Of a stretch of DNA of 64,000 bases, positions 43,447-52,244 are shown one piece after another. Source of the DNA: Xanthomonas arboricola pv. populi. Lineage in GTDB: Bacteria > Pseudomonadota > Gammaproteobacteria > Xanthomonadales > Xanthomonadaceae. Within the stretch, counting starts at the first letter, position 1; each line of letters starts with the position of its first letter. The notes beneath the pieces are model-generated. The model worked only from the letters and a program-made list of their open reading frames with translations. It had not been told where the DNA came from and made no database searches. A program made the translations under genes and the position numbers. Where the stretch lies: NCBI RefSeq assembly GCF_002939945.1, contig NZ_MDEB01000001.1, forward strand, positions 981,606-1,045,605. The letters run 5' to 3'.

Positions 43447-44067
43447 TTACTGCGCAGGTTGCGGCTGCTGCTGCGGCGCCTGCTGATTGCCGAAATCCAC
43501 CTGCGGTGCGCGCGAAATCTGCGCTTCGTTTTCCACGCTGAAGTTGGGCTTGGGCTGATAGCCGAAGATCTTGGCGGTGATCACCTGCGGGAACGAACGG
43601 ATATAGGTGTTGTAGTCCTGCACCGTCTGGATGTAGCGACCGCGCGCCACGGTGATGCGGTTTTCGGTGCCTTCCAGCTGTACCTGCAGATCGCGGAACG
43701 ACTGGTCGGATTTCAGCTGCGGATAGTTTTCGCTGACCACCATCAGGCGCGACAGCGCGCTGCCGAGTTCGCCCTGCGCCTGCTGGAATTGCTTCAGCGA
43801 GGCTTCGTCGTCGGCGTTGACCTGGATCTGCCCGACCCGCGAGCGCGCATTGGTCACTTCGGTCAGCACCTGACGCTCCTGCTGGGCATAGCCCTGCACG
43901 GTGCGCACCAGATTGGGAATCAGGTCGGCACGACGCTGATATTGATTCAGCACCTCCGACCAACCTGCCTTGACGCCTTCTTCCTTCTGCTGGATCGCGT
44001 TGTAGCCGCAACCGGACAGCGAGACGGTCAGCATCAGCAACACCAGGGCGCGAATCAGGACGGGCAT
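43447..44067 (-). CDS. lemA: LemA-family lipoprotein
   Basis: 206 residues from ATG 44067. Signal LIRALVLLMLTVSLSGCGYN has the lipobox LSGC (Cys about residue 20). The LemA coiled helical domain follows: NAIQQKEEGVKAGWSEVLNQ, YQRRADLIPNLVRTVQGYAQ, RSRVGQIQVNADDEASLKQF, LKSDQSFRDLQVQLEGTENR and DYNTYIRSFPQVITAKIFGY. The C-terminus is Gln/Pro-rich. LemA proteins are envelope proteins of uncertain function, often next to TPM-domain genes, as here. Confidence 0.92.
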   Translation of the reverse strand: MPVLIRALVLLMLTVSLSGCGYNAIQQKEEGVKAGWSEVLNQYQRRADLIPNLVRTVQGYAQQERQVLTEVTNARSRVGQIQVNADDEASLKQFQQAQGELGSALSRLMVVSENYPQLKSDQSFRDLQVQLEGTENRITVARGRYIQTVQDYNTYIRSFPQVITAKIFGYQPKPNFSVENEAQISRAPQVDFGNQQAPQQQPQPAQ

Positions 44068-44326
44068 GCAGGCGATTCCGTTGAAAGAGAGCCGCAGCAT
44101 GCCATGCGGCGAGTCAAGCCGGCATGCACATGCGTTCGCCTGGCCGGTGATTGCGACCAAGCAAGCGGGAGCCTGGCAACCGGAAGAAGCAGTCACTGCA
44201 TGCTGCGTGGCGGGTTGCCACGTCGCTGGCGCCTCGGCGCATCGCCACGAATGCTCCATGCATCCGCCAATCCAATCGCCTACACAAGCCGACGGGGGGC
44301 TGCAGGTCGCGCAGACGCACTGCCCT

Positions 44327-44707
44327 TCAGAACCACCGCGGCAGCAGTATCAATCCCCAGCACAGCAGCACATTGATCAGCAGCAGGAACACCGCCGCCG
44401 AACCCATGTCCTTGGCGCGGCCGGCCAGCACGTGGTGCTCGGGGCCGTAGCGCTCGATCACCGCCTCGATCGCCGAATTCAGCAATTCGGCCGCCAGCAC
44501 GATCAGCAATGGCGCCACCAGCGCGATGCGTTCCAGGCCGGACTGGCCGAGCCACAGCCCCAGCGGCGACATCACTGCCGCCAGACACACCTCCAGCCGA
44601 AACGAGGATTCATGCAGCCATGCCGCGCGCAATCCCTGCCACGACCAGATCGCCGCCTTGAGCATGCGGCGCGGGCCGCGCGGCACGTGTCCCAGTTGAT
44701 CGGCCAT
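44327..44707 (-). CDS. dgkA: Diacylglycerol kinase DgkA
   Basis: 126 residues from ATG 44707, the usual DgkA size, three membrane helices. The signature AAELLNSAIEAVIERYGPEH, then VLAGRAKDMGSAAVFLLLIN, is intact, including the catalytic Glu and the RAKDMGSAAV segment. It phosphorylates diacylglycerol from membrane turnover. Flanked by 259 and 298 bases without genes, in which I see nothing else supportable. Confidence 0.94.
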   Translation of the reverse strand: MADQLGHVPRGPRRMLKAAIWSWQGLRAAWLHESSFRLEVCLAAVMSPLGLWLGQSGLERIALVAPLLIVLAAELLNSAIEAVIERYGPEHHVLAGRAKDMGSAAVFLLLINVLLCWGLILLPRWF

Positions 44708-45005
44708 GCGGTCAGTGCTTCCGGCCGCAAGGGCATGTCTGGGGACGGCTCGAACGCATGGCATGGTCACTACTGAGGAAAGTGCGAATCTTGCACCGTC
44801 GTGCAGCGCGCCGCCAGGGCGCTGCCACGCGGTCGAACAGCTGGCGTTGGGCCTGCAAGGCCGTCCGATGCTGCCGCTTGGCACAATCTCTGCCGCATCG
44901 TCGTGCGAGCAAGGCGATAGCAGCCGCTGGAAGCCCACCGGTTTGCCCTGCACTTCCGGCCTGTCGCACCATGGTGGTCCGCTCCGCTGTCGCAGGTTCT
45001 TTCGC

Positions 45006-45707
45006 ATGATCAAACATCCCTTGCGCACGCTGCTGTGCGTCCTTGCCTTGTTCTCCGGCCACGTCCACGCCGCCGCCCCGCACACCGCGCCGCAGATACC
45101 GGCGCAGGTGTCCAATGCCGCCTGGGAAGCCGACATGCAGCGCTTCGCAGCCAGCGACGCACAAACACCGCCGCCCAGGCACGGCATCGTCTTCGTCGGC
45201 AGTTCGTCGATCCGCTTCTGGGACACGCTAGCCCAGGATTTCCCCGGCATGCCGGTGATCAATCGGGGTTTCGGCGGCTCGGAAGTGCGCGACAGCACCT
45301 GGTACGCCGACCGCATCGTGACCCCGTATGCGCCGCGCCAGGTGGTGCTGTATGCCGGCGACAACGATCTCAACAGCGGCCGCACGCCGCAGCAGGTGCG
45401 CGACGACGTGCTGGCATTCGTGAAGCGCATCCGCCGCGATCTGCCTACCGCGCGCATCAGCTATCTGTCGATCAAACCCAGCCCGTCGCGCGCGCATCTG
45501 CTGCCGGCGATCGTCACCGCCAATCGCCTGATCAAGGACGCACTCGCGCCGCTGGCACGTGTGGACTACGTGGACGTCTACACGCCGATGCTCGATGTCG
45601 ACGGCAAGCCAAGTACCGCGCTGTTTCGCCAGGACATGCTGCACATGACCGCCGATGGCTATGCCATCTGGCGCAAGGCCGTGGCACCGGTGCTGGAGCA
45701 GAAGTAA
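45006..45707 (+). CDS. Secreted SGNH/GDSL-type hydrolase
   Basis: 233 residues from ATG 45006. Signal peptide LRTLLCVLALFSGHVHAA. Block I nucleophile Ser in HGIVFVGSSSIRFWDTLAQD, block II Gly in PVINRGFGGSEVRDSTWYAD, block III Asn in VVLYAGDNDLNSGRTPQQVR and block V Asp/His in FRQDMLHMTADGYAIW. The family includes PAF-acetylhydrolase-like and carbohydrate-acetyl esterases; a periplasmic esterase is the safe call. Divergent from dgkA, convergent with the histidine kinase. Confidence 0.87.
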   Translation: MIKHPLRTLLCVLALFSGHVHAAAPHTAPQIPAQVSNAAWEADMQRFAASDAQTPPPRHGIVFVGSSSIRFWDTLAQDFPGMPVINRGFGGSEVRDSTWYADRIVTPYAPRQVVLYAGDNDLNSGRTPQQVRDDVLAFVKRIRRDLPTARISYLSIKPSPSRAHLLPAIVTANRLIKDALAPLARVDYVDVYTPMLDVDGKPSTALFRQDMLHMTADGYAIWRKAVAPVLEQK

Positions 45708-45757
45708 CGCTTGACGGATCGCTCTGGTGTCGCACTCGCCAGATCGATCGATTGCGC

Positions 45758-45793
45758 CACCGATGCCACCGATGCCGCAGATGCCGCAGATGC
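45758..45793. repeat. Four 9-bp tandem repeats
   Basis: CACCGATGC twice (45758-45775) followed by CGCAGATGC twice (45776-45793): two related 9-bp units in tandem. They lie 50 bases after the esterase stop in the gap before the histidine kinase end. Confidence 0.7.
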
Positions 45794-45811
45794 ATCTGGC
45801 GTCTGCGGCAT
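45781..45811. terminator. Hairpin between esterase and histidine-kinase genes
   Basis: Perfect 10-bp inverted repeat, ATGCCGCAGA (45781-45790) and TCTGCGGCAT (45802-45811), with an 11-base loop, located between convergent genes and partly built from the tandem repeats. No T-run; a bidirectional terminator role is plausible. Confidence 0.45.
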
Positions 45812-45956
45812 ATCGGCAAGGCGCGCAGCCTCATTGCCGCGAGGTGGAAAACAGCAGCATCGGCAACCGCAAACGGCGCACTGGGCGCAGGCGGCGCATC
45901 TTCTTCGTCAATGGCAGATTCCAGGCAACCCACATGCCGCTACGGCCACTCCTCCC

Positions 45957-47228
45957 TCAGGCCACCACCACCGCAACCGAGGTGCCGACGCCGGACTCGC
46001 TATGCAGTTCGATCCGCCAGCCGAAGCGATCGCACAGCCGGCGCACGATCGACAGGCCCAGGCCGGTGCCCTGCGGGCGGGTGGGATCGGCGCGGAAGAA
46101 CGGCTCGAATGCGCGCGCGCGGGCCTCTTCGCTCATGCCGATCCCGGTATCGCGCACGATGATGCGGTCCTGGGTGACTTCCACTTCGATGCTGCCGGTG
46201 TCGGTATAGGCGCAGGCATTGCGCAGCAGGTTGCTGAGCACCACGCGCATCACCCGCGGCGGAGCGAACATCTGCAGGCTGCGGTCGCCGACCATCGTCA
46301 GGGACACCGGCTTGTCGCCCAGCAGTTCGCGGGCGCTATCGACTTCTTCGCTGGCCAGTTCGGCGGCATCGAAGGTTTCGCTTTGCGGGTCGATCTCGGC
46401 CTCGCGCGCCAGGATCAGGAAGGCGTCGATCACCGCTTCCATGTCGCGGCCGGCGCGCTGGATCCGGCGCAGGCTGCGCTGGGTGCGTTGCGACAATTCG
46501 TCGTCGGCCAGCGCCATGTCGCTGGCCACCCGGATCACCGTCAACGGTGTGCGCAGCTCGTGGCTGGCATCGCGGGTGAAGTTGCGCTCGCGCGCGACAT
46601 GGTCGCTGACCTTCTGCCCCAACGCATGCAGCGCGGCGGCCAATTGCCGCGTGTCACCCTGCAGGTCGGCGGGCAGCCGCTCCGGTGCCAGTTCATCGAC
46701 ATCGGGGTTGCGCGGATCCCACTGCGACACGCGCCGCGCCAGCCAGCTGATCGGCGACACCAGCCGTTTGGAAATCCGGTAGGTCACCCAGAACACGCCA
46801 TAGATCGCCATCAGCACCAGCATCGCCGGCACCACCCCGAACCAGAGCGTCAGATGGGCCGCACGCGAACGTGGGAACACCAGATACAAACGCCCTTCCC
46901 GACGTTGATCGACATACACCAGGGCATCGGCGGCAGCCACTTCGCTGAAGCCCGGCGACAACCGCTGCAACGCCGCTGGTGCAGCGTCGCGGCCTTGGCC
47001 GGCAGGCGAAAAATAGCCCTGGATATTGCGTGTATTCGGCGGCGGGTTGTCCGGTGCGCCCTTGTGCACGCGCCAGAAATGCACCGCCTCGTCGGCCAGC
47101 ACGGTCCGTACCAGGCTGTACTTGATCACGAAGGACAGCAGATAGCCGCCCAGCACGATCGCAAGGCTCGCCAGAGCGACCTGCAGGAGGAAGGCCAGAC
47201 GTATTTTTCGTGGAAGCCCGTGCGGCAT
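45957..47228 (-). CDS. Sensor histidine kinase
   Basis: 423 residues from ATG 47228 (a further in-frame ATG at 47264 lacks support). First membrane helix about 10-35 (LAFLLQVALASLAIVLGGYL), a 100-residue periplasmic sensor region, second helix about 145-167 (LTLWFGVVPAMLVLMAIYGV), then HAMP-like linker. H-box: RNFTRDASHELRTPLTVIRV. N-box VLSNLLRNACAYTDTGSIEV, G1 RDTGIGMSEEARARAFEPFF, G2 GTGLGLSIVRRL. It should phosphorylate the response regulator encoded 144 bases upstream on the same strand. The signal is unknown; I do not assign it to a named Xanthomonas system. Confidence 0.9.
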   Translation of the reverse strand: MPHGLPRKIRLAFLLQVALASLAIVLGGYLLSFVIKYSLVRTVLADEAVHFWRVHKGAPDNPPPNTRNIQGYFSPAGQGRDAAPAALQRLSPGFSEVAAADALVYVDQRREGRLYLVFPRSRAAHLTLWFGVVPAMLVLMAIYGVFWVTYRISKRLVSPISWLARRVSQWDPRNPDVDELAPERLPADLQGDTRQLAAALHALGQKVSDHVARERNFTRDASHELRTPLTVIRVASDMALADDELSQRTQRSLRRIQRAGRDMEAVIDAFLILAREAEIDPQSETFDAAELASEEVDSARELLGDKPVSLTMVGDRSLQMFAPPRVMRVVLSNLLRNACAYTDTGSIEVEVTQDRIIVRDTGIGMSEEARARAFEPFFRADPTRPQGTGLGLSIVRRLCDRFGWRIELHSESGVGTSVAVVVA

Positions 47229-47341
47229 TGCTGCATCCAGGGGAGAGCGCCGGATTATAGGCAACGCTTCCGTAAGCCCGTCGTGCAGCCAGACGGCAGC
47301 GCGCGGAAACGAGCGGCGCGTGGGCGCCTACAGGAGGTGGC

Positions 47342-47362
47342 CGGCCGCCAGAACGGCGGCCG
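47342..47362 (-). terminator. Hairpin between response regulator and kinase genes
   Basis: CGGCCGCC (47342-47349) and GGCGGCCG (47355-47362) form a perfect 8-bp stem with an AGAAC loop, 11 bases downstream of the response-regulator stop. It may attenuate transcription into the kinase gene. Confidence 0.5.
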
Positions 47363-47372
47363 ACCGGCGACA

Positions 47373-48086
47373 TCAGGCCATCGGCTGGGCGATGTCGGCA
47401 ATGCGATAGCCGGCGCTCTGCACGGTGTGCAGCAGCGGGCGGTCGAACGGCTTGTCGATGATCTTGCGCAGGTTGTACAGATGGCTGCGCAGGGTGTCCG
47501 AATCCGGCAACCCGTTGCCCCAGATCTCGCGCTCGATTTCCTGGCGGGTCACCACCCGCGGCGACTCGCGCATCAGGATGGTGAGCAGACGCAGGCCGAT
47601 CGGCGAGAGCTGCAGCTCGGTGCCGGCGCGGGTGGCGCGCATGCTGACCGGATCGAGCACCAGGTCGGCGACCTTGAGCACTTCCGAGCCCACCTGGCGG
47701 CGCTCGCGACGGATCAGGGCACGCAGGCGCGCTTCCAGTTCCTGAATCGCAAACGGCTTGGTCAGGTAGTCGTCGGCACCGAACCCCAGGCCGGTGAGCT
47801 TGTCGTCCAGCGTATCGCGGGCGGTCAGCATCAGCACCGGGGTGGACTTGCGTGCGTCGTTACGCAGGCGGCGACACACTTCGATGCCGTCCAGACGTGG
47901 CAGCATGAGATCCAGCACGACCACGTCGTAGCTGTTCTCGGCGGCCAGACGGTAGCCGTCGAGTCCGTCCTGCGCGTAGTCGACCTCGAAGCCACGGCCT
48001 TCCAGGTATTCGCCGATCATTTCAGAGATATTGCGGTTGTCTTCGACGACCAGCACGAGGCCGGACGTTTCCTTGGTCTGACGCAT
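47373..48086 (-). CDS. OmpR/PhoB-family response regulator
   Basis: 237 residues from ATG 48086. Receiver domain about 10-122: GLVLVVEDNRNISEMIGEYL (acidic pair), phospho-acceptor Asp in VVVLDLMLPRLDGIEVCRRL, LTARDTLDDKLTGLGFGADD with the switch Thr and YLTKPFAIQELEARL with the conserved Lys. The C-terminal winged helix is LSPIGLRLLTILMRESPRVV, TRQEIEREIWGNGLPDSDTL, RSHLYNLRKIIDKPFDRPLL. It is paired with the downstream histidine kinase; regulon unknown. Confidence 0.92.
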   Translation of the reverse strand: MRQTKETSGLVLVVEDNRNISEMIGEYLEGRGFEVDYAQDGLDGYRLAAENSYDVVVLDLMLPRLDGIEVCRRLRNDARKSTPVLMLTARDTLDDKLTGLGFGADDYLTKPFAIQELEARLRALIRRERRQVGSEVLKVADLVLDPVSMRATRAGTELQLSPIGLRLLTILMRESPRVVTRQEIEREIWGNGLPDSDTLRSHLYNLRKIIDKPFDRPLLHTVQSAGYRIADIAQPMA

Positions 48087-48190
48087 GGACTTTCCTCGGT
48101 CTTCAGCTTTGTGAAACATGCCGGATCGGCAGTGGAAAGCGCGTGAAGACCAACTAACGTTTTGTGACGGCGGGCGGTGGCGGCCGACCG

Positions 48191-48844
48191 TCAGCGCCTG
48201 AGCAGGGGGCGCAGCGCCGGCCACACCGTTTCCAGCACCCTGGGCTGGGCTGCGGCAGTGGGGTGCAAGCCGTCCGCCTGCATCAGGCCTGGCTGCAGCG
48301 CCACCTTTTCCAGGAAAAACGGCACCAGCGCCGTCTTGTACTGCCTGGACAGATCGGCATAGGTCGCCTTGAGGCGTTCGCGATAGGCGGGGCCGTAATT
48401 CGGCGGCACATCAATGCCCAGCAGCAGCACCTTCGCGCCGGCCTGCTGGCTGAGCTGGATCATCTTTTCCAGGTTGCCCTTGAGCTGTGCCGGGGTCAGG
48501 CCGCGCAGCGCATCGTTGCCGCCGAGTTCGATCACCACCACGCCGGGGTGGTGCTTCTGCAGCAGGCCGGGCAGCCGCGTCAACGCACCGGATGTGGTTT
48601 CGCCACTGATGCTGGCATTGACGACCGCCGGTGGCGTCGCCATGTCACGCTTGAGGCGTTGGTCCAGCAAGGTGACCCAGCCGGACTGCACCGGGATGTT
48701 GTGCGCAGCGCTCAGGCTGTCGCCGACCACCAGGACCGGTGCGGTCGCCACCGGACTTTTGGCAGAGGCAATTCCCGGCGCGAGCAGGGACAGTGTCAGC
48801 AGCCACAGGACCAGCGCGCCATATCGCAGTGTTCTTTCACGCAT
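48191..48844 (-). CDS. tesA: Arylesterase / lysophospholipase TesA-like (SGNH)
   Basis: 217 residues from ATG 48844. Signal peptide YGALVLWLLTLSLLAPGIAS. Block I APVLVVGDSLSAAHNIPVQS (nucleophile Ser), block II ASISGETTSGALTRLPGLLQ, block III VVIELGGNDALRGLTPAQLK, and the Asp/His pair in QADGLHPTAAAQPRVLETVW. The full TesA pattern (multifunctional thioesterase/protease I/lysophospholipase L1) is present. It diverges from the ABC-exporter genes, the same arrangement as tesA-ybbA-ybbP in E. coli. Confidence 0.93.
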   Translation of the reverse strand: MRERTLRYGALVLWLLTLSLLAPGIASAKSPVATAPVLVVGDSLSAAHNIPVQSGWVTLLDQRLKRDMATPPAVVNASISGETTSGALTRLPGLLQKHHPGVVVIELGGNDALRGLTPAQLKGNLEKMIQLSQQAGAKVLLLGIDVPPNYGPAYRERLKATYADLSRQYKTALVPFFLEKVALQPGLMQADGLHPTAAAQPRVLETVWPALRPLLRR

Positions 48845-48857
48845 TCGGAGATTCCTC

Positions 48858-49568
48858 ATCGACAGCCTGGCCCCCCGCTCCAGCACCCGCACCGCCATCG
48901 ACGTCCGCGAGGTCGGCAAGTCCGTCAGTGGACCGGAGGGAACGCTGCACATCCTCGACAACATCAGCTTGACGGTCAGTGAAGGCGACAGTATCGCCAT
49001 CGTCGGCGCGTCCGGCTCGGGCAAGACCACCCTGCTCGGCCTGCTGGCCGGGCTGGACCTGCCCAGCCGCGGCAGCATCGCGCTATCCGGCCAGGAGCTG
49101 GGCCAGTTGGACGAGGAGGCGCGCGCGGCCCTGCGCGCGCGCGAGGTCGGCTTCGTGTTCCAGAGCTTCCATCTGCTGCCGGCACTCACCGCCGAAGAAA
49201 ACATCGCGCTGCCGCTGGAACTGGCCGGGCGCGAGGATCCGGCGCGGGTGCGCGAGGTACTGGAGGCGGTCCGCCTGAGCGCGCGCGCGCGCCACTACCC
49301 GCGCCAGCTGTCCGGCGGCGAGCAGCAACGCGTGGCGCTGGCACGCGCGTTCGTGGCCAGACCGCGCATCCTGTTCGCCGATGAGCCCACCGGCAGCCTG
49401 GACCAGACCACCGGCGCGCAGATCAGCGACCTGCTGTTCGCGCTCAATGCCACCAGCGACACCACGCTGGTGCTGGTGACCCACGACATGACGCTGGCGC
49501 AGCGCTGCAACCACATCTACCGCATCGACAGCGGCCGCCTGCACGCCCAGACCGGTTCGGCCGCATGA
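48858..49568 (+). CDS. ybbA: ABC transporter ATP-binding protein (YbbA-like), unusual start
   Basis: About 236 residues. Walker A AIVGASGSGKTTLLGLLAGL, Q-loop VGFVFQSFHLLPALTAEENI, signature QLSGGEQQRVALARAFVA, Walker B RILFADEPTGSLDQTTGAQI, typical of the MacB/LolD-type ATPases. The frame has no ATG or GTG near the expected start: GGAG at 48847-48850 is 7 bases from an ATC at 48858, with CTG at 48867 and ATT at 48843 also in frame; the nearest TTG is 48759, deep in tesA. The start coordinate is therefore a guess. It overlaps the permease start (ATGA). Confidence 0.85.
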   Translation: MDSLAPRSSTRTAIDVREVGKSVSGPEGTLHILDNISLTVSEGDSIAIVGASGSGKTTLLGLLAGLDLPSRGSIALSGQELGQLDEEARAALRAREVGFVFQSFHLLPALTAEENIALPLELAGREDPARVREVLEAVRLSARARHYPRQLSGGEQQRVALARAFVARPRILFADEPTGSLDQTTGAQISDLLFALNATSDTTLVLVTHDMTLAQRCNHIYRIDSGRLHAQTGSAA

Positions 49569-52048
49569 ATGTGCTGCGCCAAGCCGCGCGCGCCGTGCGC
49601 CGCGAATTCCTGGCCGGCGACCTGCTGACCGTGTTCGCCGCGCTGGTGCTGGGCGTGGCGGTGATGACGGCCGTCGGCACGCTGGTCGATCGGGTGACCC
49701 TGGCGCTGACCTCCAGTGCGGCCGAAGTGCTCGGTGGCGATCTGGGCGTGACCGGCCGCCAGGAGATCCCCGCCAACTTCGCCGAAGAAGCGCAACGACG
49801 TGGCTTGCAGAGCACGCGTATGGTCAGCTTCCCCAGCGTGCTGTTTCATGGCGACGCCAGCCAGATGGCCAATATCCGCGGTGTCGGCGCGGGCTACCCG
49901 CTGCGCGGACAATTGCTGGTCTCCAGGGACAGCGCCGGTATGGAGGGCGCGCCTGCGGGCGCACCGCCGCCGGGCCAGGCCTACGCCGATCCCCGCCTGC
50001 TGGAGGCCCTGGGCCTGCGCGTGGGCGAACAGCTGGAATTCGGCGCCGGCCATCTCACCATCACCGGCGTGCTGCGTGCCGAGCCGGATGCGTCCGGCGA
50101 GCTGATGCAGCTGTCGCCACCGCTGCTGGTCAATCGCACCGATATCGACGGTGCCGGCCTGCTTGGCCCCGGCAGCCGTGCCTCGTACCGGCTGATGTTC
50201 TCCGGTGCGCCCGATGCCATCGCCGACTTACGCGCCTGGCTGAAGCCGCGCGCCAGCGAATTCCGCCTGGTCGGCATCGAGGACACCCAGCGCGGCATGC
50301 GCGCGGCGTTCGATCGCGCGGGCCGCTTTTTAGCCTTGTCGGCCTTGCTGGCGGTGCTGTTGTCCGGTGTGGCCACCGCGTTGGCAGCCAACCGCTTTGC
50401 GATGCGCCGTATCGACACGGTGGCGGTGCTGCGCTGCCTGGGCGCACGCCAGCGCGACATCCTGGCGATGCTGTCGCTGCAATTGCTGCTCACCGCGATA
50501 CCGGCCTGCCTGGTCGGGATCGGGCTGGGCATGCTGGCGCAGGAAGGCCTGGTACAGGCGCTGGGTAGCCTGATTCCGAACCGGTTGCCGTTGCCGCAGG
50601 CCACCCCGGCCCTGGCGGGCGCAGGCATTGGCCTGGTGCTGTTGCTGGGCTTTGGTTTGCCGCCGCTGCTACGGCTGCGCAACGTGCCGCCGATGCGCGT
50701 GCTCAACCGCAGCTTTGCCGCGGTGCCGCCGAGTTCCTTGCTGGTCTACGCAGCGGCATTGGTGGCCATGCTGGCGTTGACCGTGTATGCGACAGGCAAC
50801 CTGGTGCTGGCCGGCTGGGTGCTGGGCGGCCTGGCTGCACTGGCACTGGTGGCAATGGCGCTGGGCTTGGGCCTGCTGGCCCTGCTGCGGCCGATCCAGC
50901 ATCGCCTGCGCGGCGCCTGGAAGCTGGGCCTGGCCTCGCTGACGCGGCGGCGCGGGCTGAGCGTGGTGCAGCTGGTCGGGCTGTCGCTGTCGTTGTGCGC
51001 GCTGCTGCTGCTGGCGGTGGTCGGCCCCGGCCTGCTCGGGCAATGGCGCGATCGCCTGCCGGTGGAGACGCCCAACTATTTCCTGATGAACATCCAGCCC
51101 GAGCAGACCGAGCCGGTGCTGCAGACGCTGCGTGGCCTGGGTGTGCAGGATGCGGCCGTGGAGCCGTTTTCGACCGGGCGCCTGGTGGCGATCAACGACA
51201 AGCCGCCGCTGCGCGGCGATCGCGATCCGGCCGACGATGGCGACGGCGACAACCGGCCGGTCAATTTCTCCTGGCGGCATGCATTTCCGCCTGCAAACAC
51301 CTTGCTGGAAGGCAAGTTCTGGGCGGCCGACAGCACCGCGCCGGAGGCTTCGGTGGAAGAAGGCTGGGCGCAGCGGTATCAGCTCAAACTGGGTGATCGC
51401 ATCACCTTGCTGCTGGGCGAGCAGCAGCGCAGTTTCACCGTCACCAGCATCCGCAAGGCCGACTGGGATTCATTCCGGGTCAATTTCTTCTTGCTGCTCA
51501 ATCAGGGCTCGGTCGGCGATGCGCCGTACAACCTGATTTCCAGCTTCCACCTGCCGCCCGGCAACGCGCCCAGGCTGGCGTCGCTGAGTCGCGACTACCC
51601 CAACATTTCGGTGCTGGACATCGATGCGATCCTCGGCCGCGTGCGCGAGGTGATCGACCAGGTGGCGCAGGCGGTGCAACTGGTGATGGGCTTCAGCCTG
51701 CTGGCTGGTGTGCTGGTGCTGCTGGCGGCCTTGCAGGCCACCGCAGGCGAGCGCCGCTATGACAGTGCGGTGCTGCGCACGCTGGGCGCGCGGCGCGGCC
51801 AGTTGCGTGGTGCGGTGCTGGTGGAGTTCGGCGCGCTCGGCCTGCTGGCGGCAACGCTGGCGGTGACCGCCGCGGCGGTGATCGGTGCGGTGGTCGGGCA
51901 AAAGGCGTTCGAGATCGCGTTGATGCCGGATTGGCCGCGCCTGCTGCTCGGCGGCGCGTTTGGCCTGGCCTTGAGCCTTCTGGCCGGCTGGTCGGGCACG
52001 CGTCGCATCCTGTCCACGCCACCGGCGCTGGCACTGCGGACCGACTAG
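49565..52048 (+). CDS. ybbP: FtsX-like ABC permease (YbbP-like)
   Basis: 827 residues, two copies of a FtsX permease unit: an N-terminal helix (LTVFAALVLGVAVMTAVGTL), a large periplasmic region, several membrane helices around 255-420 and 475-500, a second periplasmic region, and a final three-helix block (AVQLVMGFSLLAGVLVLLAA, GAVLVEFGALGLLAATLAVT, LLLGGAFGLALSLLAGW). Length and layout match YbbP. Its ATG overlaps the ATPase stop. The complex probably moves lipid-like substrates or acts on envelope components, but the function of YbbAP is not established. Confidence 0.9.
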   Translation: MNVLRQAARAVRREFLAGDLLTVFAALVLGVAVMTAVGTLVDRVTLALTSSAAEVLGGDLGVTGRQEIPANFAEEAQRRGLQSTRMVSFPSVLFHGDASQMANIRGVGAGYPLRGQLLVSRDSAGMEGAPAGAPPPGQAYADPRLLEALGLRVGEQLEFGAGHLTITGVLRAEPDASGELMQLSPPLLVNRTDIDGAGLLGPGSRASYRLMFSGAPDAIADLRAWLKPRASEFRLVGIEDTQRGMRAAFDRAGRFLALSALLAVLLSGVATALAANRFAMRRIDTVAVLRCLGARQRDILAMLSLQLLLTAIPACLVGIGLGMLAQEGLVQALGSLIPNRLPLPQATPALAGAGIGLVLLLGFGLPPLLRLRNVPPMRVLNRSFAAVPPSSLLVYAAALVAMLALTVYATGNLVLAGWVLGGLAALALVAMALGLGLLALLRPIQHRLRGAWKLGLASLTRRRGLSVVQLVGLSLSLCALLLLAVVGPGLLGQWRDRLPVETPNYFLMNIQPEQTEPVLQTLRGLGVQDAAVEPFSTGRLVAINDKPPLRGDRDPADDGDGDNRPVNFSWRHAFPPANTLLEGKFWAADSTAPEASVEEGWAQRYQLKLGDRITLLLGEQQRSFTVTSIRKADWDSFRVNFFLLLNQGSVGDAPYNLISSFHLPPGNAPRLASLSRDYPNISVLDIDAILGRVREVIDQVAQAVQLVMGFSLLAGVLVLLAALQATAGERRYDSAVLRTLGARRGQLRGAVLVEFGALGLLAATLAVTAAAVIGAVVGQKAFEIALMPDWPRLLLGGAFGLALSLLAGWSGTRRILSTPPALALRTD

Positions 52049-52074
52049 GGCCAGGGGCGGCTGAACCCGTGAGC

Positions 52075-52101
52075 AGGGCGGCGCGCGGGCGTCGCCCTTT
52101 T
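52075..52101 (+). terminator. Rho-independent terminator after ybbP
   Basis: AGGGCGGCG (52075-52083) pairs with CGTCGCCCT (52090-52098) through eight Watson-Crick pairs and one G-U, loop CGCGGG, followed by TTTT (52098-52101). It begins 27 bases after the permease stop. This is the best intrinsic terminator in the window. Confidence 0.7.
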
Positions 52102-52244
52102 GCATTCGGTCGCACCGGTGCATATACCGGCAGCGCATAAGCACCTTGCCAATCGTACGTTCGCAGCGACGACCGGACTGCCTACAGTGATGTGTCCGGC
52201 CGCCGACCCAGGCGGCCATTCGTTGCCGTCGAGGTTCCACCGTC

